Assembly (NCBI GenBank): GCA_022766905.1
Contig: JALEPU010000177.1
Coordinates: 1 to 33,165, forward strand
Source of the DNA: Lachnospiraceae bacterium
GTDB taxonomy: Bacteria; Bacillota; Clostridia; Lachnospirales; Lachnospiraceae
Direction of reading: 5' to 3'
Length of the DNA: 33,165 bases
Part shown: positions 23,274-31,110 of the stretch, piece after piece
Layout of the letters: the number at the start of each line of letters is the position of its first letter
Position numbering within the stretch: position 1 is the stretch's first letter
Notes under the pieces: generated by a model
What the model was told of the DNA's origin: nothing
The model's database searches: none
What the model saw: only the letters and a program-made list of their open reading frames with translations
Translations under genes and position numbers: made by a program

Positions 23274-24697
23274 AATTAATATTCGAAAAAAGCCGGGAAG
23301 GCATAGGATGCAGCATTTTACCAGACTGTGATGTTCCTGTTTGCTCTCTTTCTGATGGACAGAAAAGACAGGAGGCATGGAAGCTGCCTCAGATTGCTGA
23401 AGTAGATATCAGCAGACATTATAAAGAACTGGTAAAACGTGTACATGGTGTTAACGATGGATTTTATCCACTTGGCTCCTGTACCATGAAATATAATCCA
23501 CAGGTCAATGAAGAGATGGCAAAACTTCCGGGATTTACCGGAATTCATCCGTTACAGCCGGCAGATACGGTACAGGGCTGCTTAAGCGTGATCAAAGAGC
23601 TGGAGACAGATCTTTGCGAGATTACCGGTATGGATGGCATGACCATGCAGCCGGCAGCAGGAGCTCATGGTGAGTTTACCGGACTACTTCTGATCAAAGC
23701 TTATCTTCAGGCAAAAGGTGAGACAAAACGTACCAAAATTATTGTACCGGATTCCGCACATGGAACCAATCCGGCCAGTGCATCTATGGCTGGATTTGAC
23801 ATTGTCAATATTCCATCTAACGAAGAAGGCTGTGTAGATCTGGAAGCATTAAGAGCTGCTGTTGGAGAAGATACAGCAGGTCTGATGCTGACAAACCCAA
23901 ATACAGTTGGTATTTTCGATAAAAATATTTTAGATATTACTTCTATTATCCATGAAGCAGGCGGCCTTTGCTACTATGACGGAGCAAACCTGAATGCGAT
24001 TATGGGTATTGTAAGACCTGGAGATATGGGATTTGACGTAATCCATCTGAATCTCCATAAGACATTCTCCACTCCTCATGGCGGCGGCGGCCCTGGAGCA
24101 GGAGCAGTAGGCTGTAAAGAATTCTTAAAACCATTCCTTCCGGACGATTATGTTGTTGAGACAGAATCCGGCCTGGCTATGGTAACACCGGAGCAGACAA
24201 TCGGACGTGTGAAAGAATTCTACGGCAACTTCCTGGTTGTTGTAAAAGCACTTGCTTACGTAAAGACCCTTGGAAAAGAAGGTATTCCGGAAGCAAGTTC
24301 TAATGCAGTATTAAATGCAAACTATATGAGAGTATGTTTGAAAGATACATATGATATGGCATATGAAGGAATTTGTATGCATGAGTTCGTTATGACACTG
24401 GAAAAACTTCATCATGATAAAGATGTTTCCGCATTAGATGTTGCAAAGATGCTTTTGGATAATGGTATCCATCCGCCAACCATGTACTTCCCATTAATTG
24501 TACATGAAGCTTTGATGGTAGAACCGACTGAGACAGAAAGCAAAGAAACTTTGGATCATGCAGTAGAAGTATTCAAGAAGATTTATGCGACAGCAATGGA
24601 AAATCCGGAAATTCTCCATCAGTGTCCAATGACAACACCGGTTGGACGTCTGGATGAAGTTCGGGCAGCCAGAAATCCGGTATTAAAATACGAGTAG
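23270..24697 (+). CDS. gcvPB: Glycine dehydrogenase (decarboxylating) subunit 2
   Basis: 475 residues. The PLP-binding Lys264 is in HLNLHKTFSTPHGGGGPGAG. Upstream are FYPLGSCTMKYNPQVNEEMA and DSAHGTNPASASMAGF, hallmarks of the C-terminal half of the P protein. With GcvPA it decarboxylates glycine and loads the remaining aminomethyl group onto GcvH. The frame opens at 23198 within gcvPA, but the ATG at 23270, overlapping the gcvPA stop, is the family start. A purine-rich GTCAGGAGGG lies upstream. Confidence 0.97.
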   Translation: MKLIFEKSREGIGCSILPDCDVPVCSLSDGQKRQEAWKLPQIAEVDISRHYKELVKRVHGVNDGFYPLGSCTMKYNPQVNEEMAKLPGFTGIHPLQPADTVQGCLSVIKELETDLCEITGMDGMTMQPAAGAHGEFTGLLLIKAYLQAKGETKRTKIIVPDSAHGTNPASASMAGFDIVNIPSNEEGCVDLEALRAAVGEDTAGLMLTNPNTVGIFDKNILDITSIIHEAGGLCYYDGANLNAIMGIVRPGDMGFDVIHLNLHKTFSTPHGGGGPGAGAVGCKEFLKPFLPDDYVVETESGLAMVTPEQTIGRVKEFYGNFLVVVKALAYVKTLGKEGIPEASSNAVLNANYMRVCLKDTYDMAYEGICMHEFVMTLEKLHHDKDVSALDVAKMLLDNGIHPPTMYFPLIVHEALMVEPTETESKETLDHAVEVFKKIYATAMENPEILHQCPMTTPVGRLDEVRAARNPVLKYE

Positions 24698-24711
24698 GAG
24701 ACAGACAGAGC

Positions 24712-25704
24712 ATGATTGACAAAATTCAGTATATAGTGACAAAAGAAACCAATCCATATAGAAATATTGCCCTGGAAGAATATCTTCTTCAAAATGTAGA
24801 AACAGGAACCTGTATTTTATATTTATGGCAGAACAGGCATACGATTGTAATTGGAAGAAATCAGAATTGCTGGAAAGAGTGTAAAGTCGATGAACTGGAA
24901 AAAGACGGAGGCTTTTTAGCCCGCCGTCTTTCCGGTGGCGGAGCTGTATTCCACGATATGGGAAATCTGAATTTTACTTTTCTTGTTCCCAAAGAAGATT
25001 ATGACGTGGATCGCCAGCTGAAAGTGATTGTAGAGGCATGCCATCTGCTTGGAGTACACGCAGAGAAGACAGGAAGAAATGATATTACCGTAGATGGCCG
25101 GAAGTTTTCCGGAAATGCTTTTTACAAAACAGAGAAAAGCTGTTATCATCATGGAACCTTGTTGCTTCATGTGGATATGGAGAATTTGTCCAGATATCTG
25201 AACGTTTCTACCGATAAATTACAGGCAAAAGGAGTTTCCTCTGTGAAATCCCGCGTGACAAATCTGAAAGATTTCTGTCCGGAAATTACAGTGGAATTAA
25301 TGACTAAAAAGCTGATTGAAGCATTTCAGAATGTATATGGACTTACGGCAGAAGAATTGCGGGAAGATGAGCTTCCAAAGGCTGTTCTGGAAGAAAAATA
25401 CCGGTTTTTCTCTGATCCTGCCTGGAAATATGGCAGACATCTTCCATTTACCTTCCGCGCAGCAAAAAGATTCGGCTGGGGGGATGCTGACCTTCAGTTA
25501 GAAGTAAAAGAAGGCAGGATTGCAGATGCAGTGATTTTTTCTGATGCAATGGATGAAACCTTCCTGTTGCAGATACCGGAAGCTTTGAAAGAGTGTGAGT
25601 TTCGTCAGGATGCTATGAAAAAGAGTCTTCAGAGTATTCCTTGTAATACAGAGGAACAAAAAGAGATTATAAAGGATGTCGAGACACTTCTGAAGGAAGA
25701 ATAA
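24712..25704 (+). CDS. lplA: Lipoate--protein ligase A
   Basis: 330 residues of the biotin/lipoate ligase fold: NPYRNIALEEYLL, TCILYLWQNRHTIVIGRNQNCWKEC (about 32-57), RRLSGGGAVFHDMGNLNFTF (the lipoyl-AMP loop, about 69-88) and KFSGNAFYKTEKSCYHHGTLL. A C-terminal accessory domain (about 245-330) is present. It activates free lipoate with ATP and attaches it to GcvH Lys63. Location between gcvPB (14-bp gap) and lpdA (12-bp gap) makes GcvH its obvious client and suggests lipoate scavenging; no lipA or lipB is seen in the window. Confidence 0.94.
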   Translation: MIDKIQYIVTKETNPYRNIALEEYLLQNVETGTCILYLWQNRHTIVIGRNQNCWKECKVDELEKDGGFLARRLSGGGAVFHDMGNLNFTFLVPKEDYDVDRQLKVIVEACHLLGVHAEKTGRNDITVDGRKFSGNAFYKTEKSCYHHGTLLLHVDMENLSRYLNVSTDKLQAKGVSSVKSRVTNLKDFCPEITVELMTKKLIEAFQNVYGLTAEELREDELPKAVLEEKYRFFSDPAWKYGRHLPFTFRAAKRFGWGDADLQLEVKEGRIADAVIFSDAMDETFLLQIPEALKECEFRQDAMKKSLQSIPCNTEEQKEIIKDVETLLKEE

Positions 25705-25716
25705 GGAGGATTCTCT

Positions 25717-27135
25717 ATGAGTCAGACATATGATATCGTAGTAATCGGAGCAGGTCCCGGCGGATATGAAGCTGCGATTAAAGCAGCACAGCTGGAAAAA
25801 AAGGTTGCTCTGATTGAGAAAAATGCAGTTGGTGGCACATGCCTGAATCGGGGATGTATTCCGACAAAAGCGTTGATGCACAGTGCTCACCTGCTGGAAG
25901 AAATGAAAAATTGTGAAGAGCTGGGAATTAAAGCAGAACAGGTGTCCGTAGATTTTGGACAGCTGCATGAGAGAAAATCTCAGGTAGTCGGCCAGCTTCA
26001 GGATGGTATCTGCCAGCTTTTAAAAGCAAATAAAATTGACTTGTTTCAGGGTAAGGCTGTTATTACCGAACCGGGTCAGATAAAAGTAACAACAGAAGAA
26101 GAGAATCTGGAGATTTCTGCTGATAAAATTTTGATTGCAACAGGTTCTGTTCCGTCCAGACCACCTATTCCGGGACTGGATCTTCCCGGTGTTGTAACCA
26201 GCGATGAAATCCTGGAAGGCGCCGGAAAAGAATTTAGCCATCTGATTATCATCGGAGGCGGTGTAATCGGTATCGAACTTGCCACTGTATATGAAGCTTT
26301 GGGAACCAAAGTTACAGTCATTGAGGCAATGAAACAGATTTTACCGAATCTGGATAAAGAGATTTCCAGAAATATGGCTATGATTCTGAAGAAGAAAGAC
26401 GTAGATGTTCACACAGGTGCTATGGTAAAACAGGTGGCAGAGTGTGACGGCGGTCTTGCTGTAACTTATGAAGAAAAAGGAAAAGAAGTCACTGTAGAAG
26501 GTGATGGTGTTCTGGTTTCCATTGGCCGAAGAGCCAATATAGAAGGATTGTTTGAAGGCGAACCTCTTGTTGAGACAGAGAGAGGTGCGATTGTGGTAGA
26601 TGAGAATTTCAAAACCAGCGTAGATGGCATTTATGCGATCGGCGATGCGGTTTACCGCAATATTCAGCTTGCCCATGTTGCTTCCGCACAGGGTATCAGT
26701 ACAGTATGCCATATGTTTGGAGTGGAAAGCGAGCTGGATCTTTCTCTGGTACCATCCTGTATCTATACAAGTCCTGAAATTGCAGCAGTTGGTATGACTG
26801 CAGATCAGGCAAAAGAAGCGGGAATTGCAGCAAAAGAAAGCAAATTCCTTATGAGTGCCAATGGAAAATCGCTGATTTCCAGAGAAGAAAGAAGTTTTAT
26901 TAAGGTTCTTTTTGAAGAAGAAAGTCATAGAATTATCGGTGCAAACATGATGTGTGCAAGAGCAACTGATATGATCAGTGAATTTAGTCTTGCCATCGAG
27001 AAAAAGATGACTTTAGAAGATATGGCTTCCATTATCCGTCCTCATCCAACCTATGCAGAAGGAATTACAGAGGCAGTGGAAGCAGGACTGGGCTGTTCCA
27101 TTCACAGTGCTCCGGCTAGAAAGCCAAGAAAATAA
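25717..27135 (+). CDS. lpdA: Dihydrolipoyl dehydrogenase (L protein)
   Basis: 472 residues. The FAD site is VVIGAGPGGYEAAIKAAQ, and the redox disulfide is Cys42/Cys47 in GGTCLNRGCIPTKAL. The NAD site is IIIGGGVIGIELATVYEALG (about 175-195), and the C-terminal catalytic His-Glu array is HPTYAEGITEAVEAG. It reoxidises the dihydrolipoyl arm of GcvH with NAD+. It is not beside a pyruvate or 2-oxoacid dehydrogenase, so it is dedicated to glycine cleavage here. An AAGGAGG ribosome site precedes it. Last gene of the operon. Confidence 0.96.
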   Translation: MSQTYDIVVIGAGPGGYEAAIKAAQLEKKVALIEKNAVGGTCLNRGCIPTKALMHSAHLLEEMKNCEELGIKAEQVSVDFGQLHERKSQVVGQLQDGICQLLKANKIDLFQGKAVITEPGQIKVTTEEENLEISADKILIATGSVPSRPPIPGLDLPGVVTSDEILEGAGKEFSHLIIIGGGVIGIELATVYEALGTKVTVIEAMKQILPNLDKEISRNMAMILKKKDVDVHTGAMVKQVAECDGGLAVTYEEKGKEVTVEGDGVLVSIGRRANIEGLFEGEPLVETERGAIVVDENFKTSVDGIYAIGDAVYRNIQLAHVASAQGISTVCHMFGVESELDLSLVPSCIYTSPEIAAVGMTADQAKEAGIAAKESKFLMSANGKSLISREERSFIKVLFEEESHRIIGANMMCARATDMISEFSLAIEKKMTLEDMASIIRPHPTYAEGITEAVEAGLGCSIHSAPARKPRK

Positions 27136-27188
27136 TATGAGTGATAAACTTCCTTAGTTAATCATAGAGAAAGTTCAGTATACAAATT

Positions 27189-27217
27189 GCTGCAGAAATG
27201 CATTTCTGCAGCTTTTT
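27189..27217 (+). terminator. Rho-independent terminator of the glycine cleavage operon
   Basis: GCTGCAGAAATGCATTTCTGCAGC (24 bases, self-complementary) is followed by TTTTTG. It closes the transcript that starts at about 20060. Confidence 0.88.
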
Positions 27218-27264
27218 GTATGTTGTTTTACAGGGAATCGTAAGAATTGATTCAAAGAAATACC

Positions 27265-27291
27265 TTGATTCTTTTTTCGTTTCACTATAAA
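27265..27291 (+). promoter_or_regulatory. Possible promoter of the glycosyltransferase gene
   Basis: TTGATT (27265-27270) and TATAAA (27286-27291) are only 15 bp apart, shorter than ideal, but nothing better is visible before the next gene. Confidence 0.35.
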
Positions 27292-27326
27292 ATAGAAACA
27301 ACGGAAAGGAGAACAGGTGATTAGGA

Positions 27327-28556
27327 ATGAAAGTTTTGATAACAACTGACTGGTATGAACCTGTGGTAAACGGAGTGGTTGTATCGGTTCTGAACCTGAA
27401 AGAAGAACTTCAGAAGGCCGGACATGATGTAAAGATTTTAACCGTATCCCCGAATCATTATTCCTATAAAAAAGATGATGTTTATTATATATCTTCCTGG
27501 GATGTGAGAATGATCTATCCTCAGGCAAGGGTTGCATTTTTTATAAGAAGCCGTTATGTAAAAGAATTAGTCAAATGGAAGCCGGATATCATTCATTCAC
27601 AGTGTGAATTTTCCAGTTTTCTATTTGCCCGTCATATCGCGAAGAAGACCGGGGCACCGATTGTCCATACCTATCATACCATTTACGAAGATTATCAGTA
27701 TATGTTCATAAAGCGGAAACTGGGTAAGAAGATTGTAAAACTCTATTCAAAGAAATTGCTGAATAATACCCAGGCAGTGATTGCACCAACAAAGAAGGTA
27801 AAAGATTTACTGGAGCGCTATGGGGTAGAAAGAGAGATTTACACCATACCGACAGGAATTGACACAAGCAATTTTAACTGGAGTATGTCAGAAGAAGAGA
27901 AGAGACAGCATAAAGAGGATCTGGGCTTGCCTTTAGATAAGAAGATTCTTCTCTTTGTAGGAAGAATTGCTCAGGAGAAGAATATTTCAGAACTCCTTCG
28001 TTTTTATAAAGCACTGAACAGAGAAGACGTGATTTTGGTCTTGGTCGGTGATGGCCCTTATCGTAAACATGTAGAAGAGGAAGTGTCAGAATTAGAATTA
28101 ACGGAGCGGGTCTATTTTACGGGGATGGTTCCAAAGAACCAGGTGGCTGTCTATTATCATTTAGGAGATATTTTTGTTTGCAGCTCCACCAGCGAGACTC
28201 AGGGACTAACCTATGCCGAAGCGCTGGCCAGTGGACTTCCTTGTGTTTGTAAAAAAGATGCCTGTATTGCCGGTGTAATCGAAGACGGATACAACGGATA
28301 TCAGTATGAAGATGTACAGGATTTTTGTAAGGATATTAATGAGATTTTTGCCAGTGATGAAAATCTGAAATTGATGTCATCCAGAGCCAGATTGTCCTCT
28401 GGAAAATTGTCAAAGCAGATTTTCTCCGAACATGTGGAAAAAGTATACGAAGAAAGTGTTTTGCAGGAGGAAGAACAGAGTGTTCCGGAGATGACACTTT
28501 TGCCCCGCCCGGCAGCTTTCGTTGTAAAAGCAGCAAAAAAGGCTGTAAGGAGATAA
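27327..28556 (+). CDS. Glycosyltransferase family 4 (probable diacylglycerol/lipid glycosyltransferase)
   Basis: 409 residues, GT-B fold. The N-terminal domain starts MKVLITTDWYEPVVNGVVVSV and has VHTYHTIYEDYQYMF. The hinge IPTGIDTSNF leads to a C-terminal nucleotide-sugar domain with LLFVGRIAQEKNISELL and the EX7E motif in SETQGLTYAEALASGLP. These resemble bacterial 1,2-diacylglycerol glucosyltransferases that build membrane glycolipids. A basic C-terminus (AAKKAVRR) could aid membrane contact. The AAAGGAG lies 15 bases upstream, farther than ideal, though a second AGG lies close to the ATG. The last codons overlap a bidirectional terminator. Confidence 0.88.
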   Translation: MKVLITTDWYEPVVNGVVVSVLNLKEELQKAGHDVKILTVSPNHYSYKKDDVYYISSWDVRMIYPQARVAFFIRSRYVKELVKWKPDIIHSQCEFSSFLFARHIAKKTGAPIVHTYHTIYEDYQYMFIKRKLGKKIVKLYSKKLLNNTQAVIAPTKKVKDLLERYGVEREIYTIPTGIDTSNFNWSMSEEEKRQHKEDLGLPLDKKILLFVGRIAQEKNISELLRFYKALNREDVILVLVGDGPYRKHVEEEVSELELTERVYFTGMVPKNQVAVYYHLGDIFVCSSTSETQGLTYAEALASGLPCVCKKDACIAGVIEDGYNGYQYEDVQDFCKDINEIFASDENLKLMSSRARLSSGKLSKQIFSEHVEKVYEESVLQEEEQSVPEMTLLPRPAAFVVKAAKKAVRR

Positions 28557-28574
28557 TCCCTACAGCCTTTCTTT
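28536..28574. terminator. Bidirectional terminator between convergent genes
   Basis: AAAGGCTGTA (28538-28547) pairs with TACAGCCTTT (28561-28570), extended by GG/CC across one mismatch. Read on the minus strand it ends in TTTTTTG and stops the csp transcript; on the plus strand the exit is TTTCTTTC. It overlaps the final codons of the glycosyltransferase. Confidence 0.85.
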
Positions 28575-28590
28575 CATGGTTATACCTGAA

Positions 28591-28794
28591 CTAGCAGACA
28601 ACAACGTTGACTGCCTGCATTCCTCTGTTGCCTTCTTCCATATCGAATGTTACGTTCTGACCATCCTCTAATGTTTTGTAACCGGTACCTGCAATTCCTG
28701 TGAAATGCACGAATACATCTTTGCCATCGGCTTCATTGGTAATGAATCCGAATCCTTTTGTAGAGTTAAACCACTTTACTGTACCTTTGTTCAT
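28591..28794 (-). CDS. Cold shock protein (CspA family)
   Basis: 67 residues, a single cold-shock domain. RNP1-like KGFGFI and RNP2 VFVHF are present in [31 protein letters not shown]. It binds single-stranded RNA/DNA as an RNA chaperone. AGGAGG lies just upstream of the start. A long 5' leader of about 165 nt precedes it, as is common for cold-regulated csp genes. One variation: the C-terminus ends NVVVC. Confidence 0.95.
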   Translation of the reverse strand: MNKGTVKWFNSTKGFGFITNEADGKDVFVHFTGIAGTGYKTLEDGQNVTFDMEEGNRGMQAVNVVVC

Positions 28795-28995
28795 AAAAGA
28801 TACCTCCTTAAAATAAAAAAAATAAATTGTTAGCTTAGTATTGAGAGGATAATGTTGTGCTCAGAACAAAAACTATCCGAAGACAAAAAAACACATATCA
28901 TTGTAAGTATCCAGGGTGATGACTTACAAGATATGCGAATCAATTTACACTCAAAACACTATCGAAAGTATAGCATTAATAAATCTTGAAGTCAA
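28795..28995 (-). promoter_or_regulatory. csp promoter and long structured leader
   Basis: On the minus strand TTGACT (28995-28990), a 17-bp spacer and TATACT (28972-28967) form a strong promoter. The leader of about 165 nt holds an 8-bp hairpin (28901-28908 with 28922-28929) before an AT-rich stretch and the AGGAGG site. A temperature-sensitive leader is expected for this family but is not shown here. Confidence 0.72.
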
Positions 28996-29071
28996 GGTAA
29001 AAAGGAATTGTTAATGGAAATTTAATAATTATTTACAAAAAAAGCAAATTTTGATGGAAGGACAAAAGACA

Positions 29072-29728
29072 ATGATACACGCAGTTATTTTTGACATGGA
29101 TGGAACGTTAATTGACACAGAAAAGCTTCACACAGCCTGCTGGAGACAGGCCTCAAAAGAATATGGCTATCCTATGTCTATGGAGACAGGACTTAGGATG
29201 CGCAGTTTGGCAGCAGAATATGCAGAGCTTATGCTACAGGAACTATATGGAAAAGAATATGATTTTGAAAAAGTCAGAAGATTCAAGCAGAGACTGATGG
29301 ATGAAATGGTGAACGCTCATCCGATTGAGAAAAAAGAAGGAGCAGAGGAGCTTCTTTGCTGGTTGAAAGAAAAAGGATATAAGTGCGCTGTAGCAACAGC
29401 GTCAAATCCAGTCAATACAAAAAAATGGTTAAGAGAACTAAAATTAAGAGACTATTTTGATTATGTCGTATCCGCTCAGCAGGTACCTCATGGAAAACCG
29501 ATGCCGGATATCTATTTGGAAGTGTGTAAAGTAATTGGGGAAGAACCGGAAAACTGTATTGCCATAGAAGATTCACCCAATGGTGCCTTATCTGCAATCC
29601 GTGCTGGTTGCAAAACCATTATGGTACCTGATTTAACCCCTGTTCCGGAGGAATTAAAATCCGGCCTTTTTGGAGAAGCAGACAATTTAAAAGAAGTAAT
29701 CGGTTTTCTGAAAGAGCAAACCGAGTGA
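29072..29728 (+). CDS. HAD-superfamily phosphatase, beta-phosphoglucomutase-like
   Basis: 218 residues from ATG 29072, which follows GGAAGGA by nine bases; the frame opens seven codons earlier. Motif I is DMDGTLID (about 8-15), motif II CAVATASNPV, motif III lysine in HGKPMPDIYLEV, and motif IV IAIEDSPNGALSAIRAGCK. A helical cap (about 20-85) of the subfamily I type lies between motifs I and II. Members dephosphorylate sugar phosphates or isomerise them; the exact substrate is undetermined. Overlaps no other gene; its end is about 15 bp before the BirA operator. Confidence 0.88.
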   Translation: MIHAVIFDMDGTLIDTEKLHTACWRQASKEYGYPMSMETGLRMRSLAAEYAELMLQELYGKEYDFEKVRRFKQRLMDEMVNAHPIEKKEGAEELLCWLKEKGYKCAVATASNPVNTKKWLRELKLRDYFDYVVSAQQVPHGKPMPDIYLEVCKVIGEEPENCIAIEDSPNGALSAIRAGCKTIMVPDLTPVPEELKSGLFGEADNLKEVIGFLKEQTE

Positions 29729-29745
29729 AACGCATAGGCGGTTTA

Positions 29746-29777
29746 TTGTAAACTAAATTGTAATTATAAGTTGACAA
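29746..29777 (+). promoter_or_regulatory. BirA (biotin repressor) operator
   Basis: TTGTAAACT (29746-29754), a 14-bp spacer and AGTTGACAA (29769-29777) form an inverted repeat with 8 of 9 positions matching (TTGTAAACT vs TTGTCAACT). This fits the known BirA half-site TTGT-AACC in both sequence and 14-bp spacing. The right half covers the -35 box TTGACA at 29771-29776, so bound BirA would block the promoter when biotin is sufficient. Confidence 0.85.
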
Positions 29778-29799
29778 ATATAGAACCATGTGTTATCTT
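29771..29799 (+). promoter_or_regulatory. Promoter of bioY
   Basis: TTGACA (29771-29776), a 17-bp spacer and TATCTT (29794-29799). A further inverted repeat, TTGATA...TATCAA (29798-29827), lies in the leader just before the ribosome site. Confidence 0.7.
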
Positions 29800-29842
29800 G
29801 ATACAGTACATTAAAGTATTATATCAATGAGGAGGAAATAGG

Positions 29843-30409
29843 ATGAGTTCTATGGAAGCAACTAGAAATAAGACAAAAGCGTATGATATGGCATATATTG
29901 GAATTTTTGCAGTTCTGATGGCAATCTGTTCCTGGATTTCCATCCCAATGACAGTGCCATTTACCTTACAGACATTTGGTGTATTTATGGCCGTAGGCGT
30001 TCTGGGTGGCAAAAGAGGAACATTGTCTGTATTGATTTATATTCTTTTAGGAGCAATCGGTGTTCCTGTATTTGCAGGATTCAGCGGTGGAATCGGAGTC
30101 ATTTTAAGCAGCACGGGAGGATATATTGTAGGATTTTTGTTCTCTGCCCTTGTGATGTGGGGAATTGAAAAAATCTGGGGCAAAAAACCGGTCGTGCAGA
30201 TTATTTCCATGTTAATTGGACTGATTGTGTGCTATGCTCTTGGAACAATCTGGTTCATGATCGTGTATGCAAGGCAAACAGGTGCTGTGGGACTGGGAAC
30301 CGTTTTAGGCTGGTGCGTCATTCCTTTCATCATTCCGGATCTGGTAAAGATTGCTCTGGCATTTTTGTTATCCAGGAGAATTCGCACCTACGTCTCTTTA
30401 CAGGATTGA
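29843..30409 (+). CDS. bioY: Biotin transporter BioY (ECF S component)
   Basis: 188 residues, six hydrophobic helices. The BioY signature is IPMTVPFTLQTFGVFMAVGVLGGKRGTLSVLIYILLGAIGVPVFAGFSGG (about 34-83) and TGGYIVGFLFSALVMWG. It binds biotin and needs the EcfAAT module, not encoded here. GAGGAGG precedes the ATG. The BirA operator upstream supports the assignment independently. It is followed after one base by the DUF1284 gene. Confidence 0.95.
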   Translation: MSSMEATRNKTKAYDMAYIGIFAVLMAICSWISIPMTVPFTLQTFGVFMAVGVLGGKRGTLSVLIYILLGAIGVPVFAGFSGGIGVILSSTGGYIVGFLFSALVMWGIEKIWGKKPVVQIISMLIGLIVCYALGTIWFMIVYARQTGAVGLGTVLGWCVIPFIIPDLVKIALAFLLSRRIRTYVSLQD

Positions 30410-30410
30410 T

Positions 30411-30809
30411 ATGGAAAAACCCATTTTATTAAGACCTCATCATGGAATGTGCCTGGCTTATTTTGTAGGCAAAGGGTATAGCGAAGGATTTTCGTCCCAT
30501 ATGGGGAAGATGTTGAATTTACTGGAACATAATGTTCCTGTTAAGCTGGTTGTCCAGACAGATGCAATCTGTGCTGCCTGTCCCAATCATCAGGATCAGG
30601 TCTGTACCTCTTATGGAAATTCGAAGGAATACGATAGAAAAGTATTGGATTTTTGTGGAATTACAGAAGGAACAGAACTTGATTTTCTGGAATTTGTTGG
30701 AATGGTGGAAAAAAAGATTCTTAAACCAGGATTGCGACGTAAGATTTGCGGACAATGCCGGTGGAATGACATTTGCAGCAGCCAAAAAAGCCGCTGGGAG
30801 AACATATAA
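30411..30809 (+). CDS. DUF1284-family Cys-rich protein
   Basis: 132 residues beginning MEKPILLRPHHGMCLAYFVGKGYS, the characteristic LRPHHGxC start of DUF1284. It has eight or more cysteines, including CAACP, and a C-terminal C-x2-C-x5-C (CGQCRWNDIC) that suggests an iron-sulfur or zinc site. Function is unknown. Its ATG lies one base beyond the bioY stop and so shares the BirA-regulated transcript. The frame also opens earlier inside bioY at 30351, but the family start is 30411. Its stop (30807-30809) sits inside the left flanking TATAAA of the palindromic element. Confidence 0.85.
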   Translation: MEKPILLRPHHGMCLAYFVGKGYSEGFSSHMGKMLNLLEHNVPVKLVVQTDAICAACPNHQDQVCTSYGNSKEYDRKVLDFCGITEGTELDFLEFVGMVEKKILKPGLRRKICGQCRWNDICSSQKSRWENI

Positions 30810-30810
30810 A

Positions 30811-31104
30811 ATAAAAATGATGGTGTTGCAAAATAAGATGATCAATCAAGTCACAAATACAGCCCATAATATGAAGCAAATTTTTCGGAATTTATGAAAA
30901 GGCATCATCTGACATGTTTATTCACTGTCTGTTTTGAAACTCGTATCAGATACTTCATCAAGTATCTGCTCCTCAAACAACGCAACAGACAGTCACATAT
31001 GCCAGATGATGCCTTTTTAAATTCAACGAAAAATGTGCAATCATATTATGGGCTGTATTTGGACAAAGATATGACGTCTTCCTTTGCAACATCATCTTTT
31101 CATC
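30811..31104. repeat. 294-bp near-perfect palindromic (MITE-like) element
   Basis: The two halves are imperfect inverted copies with symmetry centre at 30957-30958. Exact paired blocks: AAATACAGCCCATAATATGA at 30855-30874 versus 31041-31060; AAAAGGCATCATCTG at 30897-30911 versus 31003-31017; ACTGTCTGTT at 30924-30933 versus 30984-30993; and the core CAGATACTT-CATC-AAGTATCTG at 30947-30968. End segments share GTTGCAAA (30823-30830 versus 31085-31092). Direct TATAAA copies at 30805-30810 and 31105-31110 flank it exactly, as expected of a target-site duplication. It encodes no convincing protein. Confidence 0.78.
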
Positions 31105-31110
31105 TATAAA

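Noticed and set aside
26341-26928. A 195-codon minus-strand ORF inside lpdA
   Set aside because: It mirrors lpdA codons, has no start signal, and lpdA has all catalytic residues.
30894-31109. A 71-codon ORF on the plus strand and a 65-codon ORF on the minus strand inside the palindromic element
   Set aside because: They exist because the two arms are near-inverted copies, have no ribosome sites and no protein-like pattern.
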